Assembly: GCA_022615805.1 (NCBI GenBank) | Contig: JAKEGO010000144.1 | Location: 1 to 9,682, forward strand | Source: Thermoplasmata archaeon | GTDB taxonomy: Archaea; Thermoplasmatota; JAKEGO01 | Length of the DNA: 9,682 bases | Reading direction: 5' to 3' | Shown: positions 1 to 4,427 of the stretch, one piece after another | Layout of the letters: each line of letters opens with the position of its first letter | Numbering within the stretch: the stretch's first letter is position 1 | Notes under the pieces: model-generated | What the model was told of the DNA's origin: nothing | The model's database searches: none | What the model saw: the letters and a program-made list of their open reading frames with translations, nothing else | Program-made: the position numbers and the translations under genes

Positions 1-10
1 TCCCCGAGCG

Positions 11-853
11 TCACTCCTCGAACGTGTAGCCGGCGAGGAAAGGATACTTGCCCATCCGGTCGATGACACGGTCGACGACCCTCTCGGGCCACTCGATCTT
101 GGAGCGCGTGAGCTTCGGCTTCTCGAACACTATGCCCGCGCAGTCGGATACGAAGTCCTCCGGGCAGTCGACGCCCATGAACCGGCACAGGGATTCGATG
201 TGCCTCCTCGGGTCGCCGATGAAGTCCTCGAGCCTGATCTCGATCAACCTGTCGCCGAGCTCTCCCCCGAGGCGCAGGTTCGTGTCTGCGAATGTGAAGT
301 AGCGGTCGATGCAGGCCTGAAGGTCGTCGCCCGATCGCGTCGTCATCGTCGTGATGTTGTCGAAGGGATTCCGCGTGACGTGGATGTAACGCACAGGCAC
401 TGCGACCATCTCCTCCAGGCGTGCCTGGAGGCCCGGCTCCCTGGCAAGCCACCCCGAGGTGGCTCCGCCCTTCTTGTCGCCGATGACCCTGAGCGTCTCG
501 GAACCTCCCTGGTGCTGGTTGGGAACGGCGTACTTGTATCCCGTCTGCGTCCTGCCCTCCTCGAAGGAGGCCCGCGAGTTCTCCATTATCAGGGTGAAGA
601 GGAGGTCGCGGTCGAGGCCGGCGCGGACGTACTTCAGGGCGTCGAGCTCGTTGCTGACCACCATGTCGCGGTGCGCGTCGAGTATCGCCCCCACCAGGGT
701 ATGGCCGCTGCGAGGGTAGCCGATGAAAATGCAGAACCGCTCCACGTTGGGGAACAGGTGGCGGTATGCGTCCACCTTCTTCCTCGCTATTGCGCGGTCC
801 CTGCCGACGATCCATCGCCGGTGTGCCTCGATGACTATCAGGGGATGCTTCAT
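11..853 (-). CDS. Sulfotransferase (PAPS-dependent family), 280 aa
   Basis: Predicted to transfer a sulfonate group from PAPS to a hydroxyl or amine of an unknown acceptor, such as a glycan, lipid or small molecule. Seen in the protein: a 5'-phosphosulfate loop YPRSGHTL at residues 46-53 right after a beta-strand (CIFIG), and a 3'-phosphate-binding segment RNPFDNI at 161-167 preceded by the strand YIHVT. A C-terminal part with RLEDFIGDP at 207-215 and KYPFLAGY at 269-276 is also typical of the family. The length is normal for single-domain members. There is no signal peptide or membrane helix, so it is probably cytosolic. The ATG at 853 is preferred over a TTG at 928: a TATA-like box overlaps the TTG, and GGAG (867-864) lies 10 nt before the ATG. 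The gene stands alone on its strand. Substrate cannot be told; family assignment is firm. Sulfotransferases are patchy in archaea, so acquisition by transfer is possible. Confidence 0.85.
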   Translation of the reverse strand: MKHPLIVIEAHRRWIVGRDRAIARKKVDAYRHLFPNVERFCIFIGYPRSGHTLVGAILDAHRDMVVSNELDALKYVRAGLDRDLLFTLIMENSRASFEEGRTQTGYKYAVPNQHQGGSETLRVIGDKKGGATSGWLAREPGLQARLEEMVAVPVRYIHVTRNPFDNITTMTTRSGDDLQACIDRYFTFADTNLRLGGELGDRLIEIRLEDFIGDPRRHIESLCRFMGVDCPEDFVSDCAGIVFEKPKLTRSKIEWPERVVDRVIDRMGKYPFLAGYTFEE

Positions 854-911
854 CGGTCCACGTCTCCGATCGGGACGGGCGCTCTCTCGCCCGCTGGGGA
901 TTGGCCGCCTC

Positions 912-920
912 CTTTTAAAT
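912..920 (-). promoter_or_regulatory. TATA box of the sulfotransferase gene
   Basis: The minus strand reads ATTTAAAAGG here, a good archaeal TATA/BRE-like element in an otherwise GC-rich stretch. A start about 25 nt downstream falls near 888, giving a leader of about 35 nt to the ATG at 853. This placement argues against the upstream TTG start, which would sit within or before the promoter. Confidence 0.55.
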
Positions 921-1006
921 GTTACCAACGATAAGCGGCGTAAAAGGCAAATGCATTGTTGCGGTCAGCGCTTCGCCTTGCGAAGGACCTGGAACCATTG
1001 AGGATA

Positions 1007-1102
1007 TAAAAGGTGGTGGAGGCACTCCACATCTCGTCCGATGGAAGATGTGACGATTGGATGAGCAGGCAGAACCTCCTTCAGGAACCGCGTGCCTCCA
1101 CC
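1007..1102 (-). ncRNA. Candidate small structured RNA closed by an 11-bp stem
   Basis: The segment begins and ends with perfectly complementary 11-mers (1015-1025 and 1092-1102, GGTGGAGGCAC and its complement). Inside is a second strong hairpin, 1028-1034 paired with 1046-1052, extended by 1037-1039 with 1043-1045 around a three-base loop with a 2-nt bulge. A small TGAA-loop hairpin lies near 1077-1088. The minus strand is favoured because the closing stem is followed there by ACCTTTTATA, a plausible U-rich archaeal terminator. AT-rich DNA with possible TATA elements (1121-1129 or 1144-1151) lies on its upstream side. On the plus strand the TATAAAAGG at 1005-1013 would start transcription inside the structure. 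It does not resemble tRNA, 5S, SRP or RNase P RNA to my eye. It could equally be an operator, an attenuator or a small inverted-repeat element. Confidence 0.3.
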
Positions 1103-1143
1103 GTTGTTTCATTGCGGTTGTTATGTGATTGTGCTTCTGACGC

Positions 1144-1151
1144 ATTTAAAC
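1144..1151. promoter_or_regulatory. TATA-like box, usable in either direction
   Basis: ATTTAAAC on plus reads GTTTAAAT on minus, so it could serve both strands. On plus, a start 25 nt on falls at about 1173, exactly at an ATG (1174) that opens a 99-codon frame ending at 1473. On minus, a start falls near 1122, just ahead of the candidate structured RNA. Confidence 0.35.
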
Positions 1152-1251
1152 CTTGTGGAACGATTGTAACATTATGTGCCATCATCTGGCCGTCCCGGGA
1201 GGCATTGCAGAGCCCGAGACAGGGCGGTTCATCCCGGATGACGGCTGGAGC

Positions 1252-1375
1252 CCCGTGGCACGGGACGGACCGGGATACAGGGATCCCGGATCGGTCCTCC
1301 GCTGTCATGCTCCTCCGAACGACCTCGAGAGGGTCGTACCGCTCCCTCCACGCGCCGGTCCTGTCCGGCTTGGAG
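1252..1375. repeat. Cluster of inverted repeats upstream of the wHTH gene
   Basis: Four inverted repeats follow one another. The first is 1252-1257 with 1259-1264 (CCCGTG/CACGGG around one base). The second is 1270-1276 with 1283-1289 (CCGGGAT/ATCCCGG, 6-nt loop). The third is 1319-1324 with 1332-1337 (ACGACC/GGTCGT, 7-nt loop). The last is a two-part stem, 1346-1350 with 1371-1375 and 1354-1358 with 1365-1369. They could be a folded leader or RNA, or binding sites for dimeric regulators. High GC makes some chance pairing likely. Confidence 0.35.
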
Positions 1376-1420
1376 CGGGCGCGGGCGGGTCGCCTCGTTC
1401 CATGCTAACCGTTCGCAATG

Positions 1421-1429
1421 TTCAAATAC
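1421..1429 (+). promoter_or_regulatory. TATA-like box of the wHTH gene
   Basis: TTCAAATAC lies in a local AT-rich patch and predicts a start near 1450. This precedes the Shine-Dalgarno sequence GGAGG at 1463-1467. It also argues against the in-frame ATG at 1418, which would lie upstream of the promoter. Confidence 0.4.
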
Positions 1430-1462
1430 CACGGCGGACAATGGATATCGAGGTCCGGGACT

Positions 1463-1467
1463 GGAGG
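1463..1467 (+). promoter_or_regulatory. Ribosome binding site fixing the wHTH start
   Basis: GGAGG lies 7 nt before the ATG at 1475 and selects it over the in-frame ATG at 1418. Confidence 0.7.
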
Positions 1468-1474
1468 AACTGAC

Positions 1475-1810
1475 ATGGCATTGCAGGACAAGAACGAACT
1501 GGTCGGGACGCTGACCGACGAGGTGGCGCTCATGGAGAGGCATATCAAGGTCCTGGATGCGGTCATTCAGACCCAACCGATCGGCGTCATCAGGCTCGCG
1601 AGGGAGACGGGCCTCAAGGACCACGAGGTCCGCTACTCTCTGAGGATGCTCGAACGGGAGGGACTCATCAGGCCGACCTCGGAAGGGGCCATCAGCACGA
1701 AGAGCACCAAGCGGATCCTCCCGCAATTGCGAGGGAGCCTGGCCGAACTGGGCAACAGGCTCATCGTCGCCGCCCACGAGATCGAGGAGGAGACCCGGAG
1801 GGTCAGCTGA
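1475..1810 (+). CDS. Small winged helix-turn-helix regulator, 111 aa
   Basis: Probably a DNA-binding transcription regulator. Residues 1-20 form a charged helix. Residues 22-66 fit a winged HTH: helix HIKVLDAVI, then a turn with PIGVIRLARETGL (positioning helix), DHEVRYSLRMLEREGLI (recognition helix), and a short wing around PTSEGAIST (67-75). Residues 80-110 are a C-terminal amphipathic helix ending HEIEEETRRVS that may mediate dimerisation. The start is fixed by GGAGG at 1463-1467, 7 nt before the ATG; an in-frame ATG at 1418 lacks such a site. No sensor domain or metal-binding cluster is visible. The gene converges on tpiA with a 59-bp gap. A 14-bp perfect palindrome spans its stop codon, and the inverted repeats upstream are possible autoregulatory sites (inference). 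Targets are unknown. Confidence 0.75.
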   Translation: MALQDKNELVGTLTDEVALMERHIKVLDAVIQTQPIGVIRLARETGLKDHEVRYSLRMLEREGLIRPTSEGAISTKSTKRILPQLRGSLAELGNRLIVAAHEIEEETRRVS

Positions 1811-1813
1811 CCC
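1800..1813. repeat. 14-bp perfect palindrome over the wHTH stop codon
   Basis: GGGTCAGCTGACCC is fully self-complementary and includes the TGA stop of the wHTH gene. It could be a dimer-binding operator or the stem of a short terminator hairpin between two convergent genes; no long T-run follows on plus (only CCATTTCTC near 1823-1831). Confidence 0.5.
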
Positions 1814-1869
1814 CGCCCGTGTGGCCATTTCTCGGAACACCCCTCAGAACGTCCATCGGGAAGGGACGC

Positions 1870-2538
1870 TCATCGCTCGAAACCGGACAGCATGTCGGCC
1901 ATCGCGGCCGCCGGATCGGCCGCCAGGACGATGCCGCTCGCGACGAGTATCCCCTCCGCACCCAGCTCGATCGCCCTGGCGACGTCGGCCCGGGACTTGA
2001 CCCCGGCGCCGCACAGGACGCCGACAGCTGGAGCTGTCCGGCGCACCAGTGCCACCGTACGCGATATGACGTCCGGGCTCGCGTTCGTCACCGATACGTT
2101 CCCGCCGATTAGCTCCGGTGGCTCCATGGCGACGTAGTCGGGGCCCGCGATGGCGGCGGCGGCCGAGGTCGCCTCGTTATTCGAGCATACGACGGTATGG
2201 AGCCCGCACTCCCTCGCTCGTCTGACGGCGGCTTCGATCTCAGCGAGCGCGAGCCTCCTCTCGGAATGATTGATGAGCGTCCCGCTGGCACCCGCCTCGG
2301 CAAGGGCCTCCGGGAGGACCGCTCCCGTGTTACCGCCTGCGGTGGCGGAGTCGATATGCTGGGCGAAGACCGGGAGGGACACCGCCTCGGAGAACAGCCT
2401 GACGTCGACCGCCTGCACCGCGAGGGCGACGGTGACGTCGTGCCCGGCCGCGGCGGACTCGAGCTCTTTCGCGAGCTCGACCCCTCGGGAGCCAAAGCCG
2501 CCGGGATAGGTCTTGAGGTTCACTATCGCGACCCCCAT
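1870..2538 (-). CDS. tpiA: Triosephosphate isomerase, archaeal type, 222 aa
   Basis: Interconverts dihydroxyacetone phosphate and glyceraldehyde 3-phosphate in glycolysis and gluconeogenesis in the cytosol. The TIM-barrel landmarks are all present. N7 and K9 in VNLKTY bind substrate, H91 in LINHSERR is the electrophile, and E139 in YVAMEPPELIGG is the catalytic base followed by the loop-6 region. The phosphate-binding end contains GVLCGAGV (173-180) and GILVASGIVL (196-205). At 222 aa it has the short archaeal length rather than the roughly 250 aa of bacteria. Two adjacent ATGs exist (2541 and 2538). GGTGA at 2547-2543 fits the second and GAGG at 2553-2550 fits the first, so the start is uncertain by one residue. 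It lies only 10-13 nt after the stop of the upstream zinc-ribbon membrane gene, and its likely ribosome site overlaps that stop, so the two are probably one operon. Confidence 0.95.
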   Translation of the reverse strand: MGVAIVNLKTYPGGFGSRGVELAKELESAAAGHDVTVALAVQAVDVRLFSEAVSLPVFAQHIDSATAGGNTGAVLPEALAEAGASGTLINHSERRLALAEIEAAVRRARECGLHTVVCSNNEATSAAAAIAGPDYVAMEPPELIGGNVSVTNASPDVISRTVALVRRTAPAVGVLCGAGVKSRADVARAIELGAEGILVASGIVLAADPAAAMADMLSGFER

Positions 2539-2551
2539 CATCTCACCATCC

Positions 2552-3811
2552 TCAGTTGATGTTGTACTGTGCGCCGCAACCGGGACACACCACCGTGACA
2601 GGCCGCTGGGGCGGGATCGGGATGGGTGTCCTGCAGGCCGGGCATGGGGTCTGCTGCATGGCCGCCTGTGCCGGAGGGGCACCGTAGGCCTGCTGGACGG
2701 GCGGCACCTGCTGGCCCGTTCCCGGGAAGTTGTACTGCGACCCGCAGTGGCGGCACTGGACAGGCTGGGGCATCGCCGGGTTCGCTATCTCGATCACGCC
2801 GCCGCAGTTGGGGCAGTGCATGACCATGGGCTGGGGCATGCCGTAGCCTGGCATCCCGGGCATGCCGGGGACGCCCTGCACCGCTCCCGGCATTCCGGGT
2901 TGAGCGCCCGGCGCGGCCGTTTTCTTCTTCCTCTTCTGGAGGATGACGACGGCCACCACCGGCACGACGATGATGATGCCGAAGAGCGCGATCAGCGGGA
3001 TCCCGGCGACGTCCGACTCGAGGAAGCCCTTCTCTTCGTCGCCGCCATCCCCCGCGGGTTTCACCGTGATCGTTATCGTCTTGTCATCTGTCTTATCCTC
3101 GTCGTTGCCTGACTTGACGCCGATACTTATCGAGACGGTCCCTTCCTTTTGCGAGACAATGGAGGCCATCACCGTTGACGGCTCGCCTGCAGCAACGACC
3201 TTGGTGCCCGGTACGAAGACCACCCGGACGAAATCATTTTCCGGGGGGTCCTGGAACATGATGAGGGTGTCCTCCACCGAAGCCTCGTTCGTGATGGTGA
3301 TCTCGATCTCGTCCGTGTCACCGAGCGTGATCTCGCGGGCGGTCGTATCGAAATCGATGCTGACCTCGTAGTCCGGTTTCTCCATCACGTTCACGGTGAG
3401 CGAGACCGTCTTGGCGATGTTCTCGTCGGCCCGGTCGGTGACGTTGAAATTGAGCGTGTGCACATCTATCGTCGTGGCAGTACTGGCCGACACCGTAAGT
3501 ATCACGTCCTCGGTGGCGGAGGCATCGAGGTTCTCGATGGTCGAGGGGTCCAATGACAGCGTGAGGACGCCCGTCTCGGCCTCATCCTCCACGGACAGGT
3601 CGAAGTCTTTCATCGTTCCGTCCTGGTCGGCGTTCCTCACCCCGATCGTGAACTGGATCTGATCGTCCTGGTAAACATCCTGTTCGAGTGCCGGAAGGAC
3701 GTCGAGCTCGATGTCCTGATGCCCGGTGCCATCATCCCCGTTGGCAGCCGGGACGGAATTGATGATGCACGCGATGAACAGGACCGTCATGGCGAGGATT
3801 AGCATCCTCAT
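2552..3811 (-). CDS. Secreted/transmembrane protein with Ig-like domains and two cytoplasmic zinc ribbons, 419 aa
   Basis: Function unknown; architecture clear. Residues 1-23 are a signal peptide (MRMLILAMTVLFIACIINS, likely cleaved after PAA). Residues about 31-145 and 146-252 are two beta-rich, Ig/CARDB-like domains, acidic and Thr-rich, predicted to be outside. A transmembrane helix spans about 268-291 and is followed by the stop-transfer patch QKRKKK. A Pro/Gly/Met/Gln-rich linker (298-330) leads to two zinc-ribbon units facing the cytosol. Their ligands are C333/C336 with C353/C356 and C390/C393 with C409/C412; each unit ends CGxQYN, so they look duplicated. The start ATG at 3811 has GGTGA 5 nt before it and a TATA box at 3841-3849; the open frame upstream runs through the promoter and secE and is discarded. 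It is the first gene of a probable operon with tpiA. It could be a surface sensor or an envelope-protein assembly factor (inference only). Confidence 0.85.
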   Translation of the reverse strand: MRMLILAMTVLFIACIINSVPAANGDDGTGHQDIELDVLPALEQDVYQDDQIQFTIGVRNADQDGTMKDFDLSVEDEAETGVLTLSLDPSTIENLDASATEDVILTVSASTATTIDVHTLNFNVTDRADENIAKTVSLTVNVMEKPDYEVSIDFDTTAREITLGDTDEIEITITNEASVEDTLIMFQDPPENDFVRVVFVPGTKVVAAGEPSTVMASIVSQKEGTVSISIGVKSGNDEDKTDDKTITITVKPAGDGGDEEKGFLESDVAGIPLIALFGIIIVVPVVAVVILQKRKKKTAAPGAQPGMPGAVQGVPGMPGMPGYGMPQPMVMHCPNCGGVIEIANPAMPQPVQCRHCGSQYNFPGTGQQVPPVQQAYGAPPAQAAMQQTPCPACRTPIPIPPQRPVTVVCPGCGAQYNIN

Positions 3812-3840
3812 GGGTATCACCGCCGCTGATTGGGGGTCGA

Positions 3841-3849
3841 TTATAAAAA
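3841..3849 (-). promoter_or_regulatory. TATA box of the membrane zinc-ribbon protein / tpiA operon
   Basis: The minus strand reads TTTTTATAA. A start about 25 nt on falls near 3820, which leaves a leader of roughly 9 nt that just includes the GGTGA ribosome site at 3821-3817. Confidence 0.65.
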
Positions 3850-3914
3850 GATTATCTGAAATCGCGAAACGAATGGGGTTCGAAGCCTTGCACACCGTCG
3901 GGCGGGAGCATCGA

Positions 3915-3925
3915 TATTTATAATA
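3915..3925 (+). promoter_or_regulatory. TATA box of secE
   Basis: TATTTATAATA on plus predicts a start near 3945, about 5 nt before the secE ATG, so the mRNA is nearly leaderless. It is divergent from the operon promoter about 70 bp to the left. Confidence 0.65.
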
Positions 3926-3949
3926 AGGGCGAGGCGATAGGGGGGCCGG

Positions 3950-4195
3950 ATGACCGGCACGGTGATGAAGCGGACGTTCGACAGGGCGGTCGAGCTGCAG
4001 GGCGAGATCGAGGGGATGGCCCGCCGTGTCGGGAAGGGGAAGTACGGCCGCGTCCTCAAGATGGCGAGACGGCCCACCCACGATGAGTTCATCCGCACCT
4101 CGCAGATCACCGGCCTCGGCGTCATAATAATCGGCAGCATCGGCTTCATCATCTACCTCCTCTGGACCGAGATACCGGAGCTCCTCGGGCTTTGA
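3950..4195 (+). CDS. secE: Protein translocase subunit SecE (Sec61 gamma), 81 aa
   Basis: Small essential subunit that clamps the SecY channel for protein export and membrane insertion. Seen: an amphipathic N-terminal helix (about 8-38), the conserved hinge KMARRPTHDEFIRTS at 37-51, and one transmembrane helix at about 53-72 (ITGLGVIIIGSIGFIIYLLW). The hinge and helix match the archaeal/eukaryotic family closely, and the length is ordinary for archaea. The ATG at 3950 sits about 5 nt from the predicted transcription start. An in-frame ATG at 3965 preceded by GGTG would give 76 aa and is an alternative. In many archaea secE is followed by spt5/nusG and ribosomal protein L11; here it is followed by a 232-bp gap and a surface-protein gene, so it appears monocistronic. 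Confidence 0.93.
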   Translation: MTGTVMKRTFDRAVELQGEIEGMARRVGKGKYGRVLKMARRPTHDEFIRTSQITGLGVIIIGSIGFIIYLLWTEIPELLGL

Positions 4196-4427
4196 GTTCT
4201 GTCCGCGCATTTGCCCTTCTGTCATGTCATCCTACCATCATGCCGTTCGTGCTCACGATGGAACTGCATCAGCGCCCTACGGCATCAGCAATGCGTCGGC
4301 CATTCCCTAGATGGTCGTCGGTCGGGGGCGACCTGCGTCAGAATGCGTGGCTCGAACGACGCCCGGGGGACAGCATGTCACATCCCAACCACAATTTATA
4401 TAACAGTTTCCGTCCGATCGCGGTGCG
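4196..4427. other. Intergenic region between secE and the giant surface gene
   Basis: 232 bp without a convincing gene. It contains a 5-bp GC hairpin with a GGGG loop (4320-4324 with 4329-4333), weakly T-rich sequence after secE, and the strong TATA box at 4395-4403 near its end. Confidence 0.5.
4395..4403 (+). promoter_or_regulatory. TATA box of the giant surface-protein gene
   Basis: TTTATATAA is a near-ideal archaeal TATA element standing out from GC-rich flanks. It predicts a start at about 4424, 4 nt before the ATG at 4428, so the transcript is effectively leaderless. No Shine-Dalgarno sequence is seen, as expected for such mRNAs. Confidence 0.75.

Larger units (their letters stand above)
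854..1474. other. Gene-poor intergenic stretch with promoters and inverted repeats
   Basis: No open frame here looks like a protein gene; short frames are rich in Pro, Gly and Arg and match no family I recognise. The stretch is structured. It has a hairpin at 971-985 (6-bp stem CTTCGC/GCGAAG, 3-nt loop), a TATAAAAGG at 1005-1013, and an 11-bp stem pairing 1015-1025 with 1092-1102. There is also a bidirectional-looking ATTTAAA box at 1144-1150, a run of hairpins between about 1212 and 1375, and a TATA-like TTCAAATAC at 1421-1429 before the wHTH gene. It is long compared with the other gaps in this window (59-232 bp), so it probably contains regulatory DNA and/or a non-coding RNA gene. Confidence 0.6.

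Noticed and set aside
200..934. 244-codon plus-strand frame opposite the sulfotransferase
   Set aside because: Val/Asp/Glu/Arg shadow; the minus-strand frame carries both PAPS-binding loops.
1015..1102. Miniature transposable element with 11-bp terminal inverted repeats
   Set aside because: No flanking target-site duplication is visible and no second copy exists in the window; kept only as an alternative to the RNA reading.
1007..1102. tRNA or 5S rRNA gene
   Set aside because: No T-arm GGTTCRA-type sequence, anticodon arm or CCA-type acceptor layout, and no 5S consensus.
2513..3112. 199-codon plus-strand frame over the tpiA/zinc-ribbon junction
   Set aside because: Crosses a gene boundary on the opposite strand and is Arg/His/Gly-rich with no motif.
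3812..4225. N-terminal extension of the zinc-ribbon membrane protein
   Set aside because: It would run through two promoters and antisense to secE; the ATG at 3811 has a signal peptide, ribosome site and TATA box.
4266..4289. Direct repeat GCATCAGC at 4266-4273 and 4282-4289
   Set aside because: Only two 8-mers, with no further copies; not enough for an array or an operator claim.
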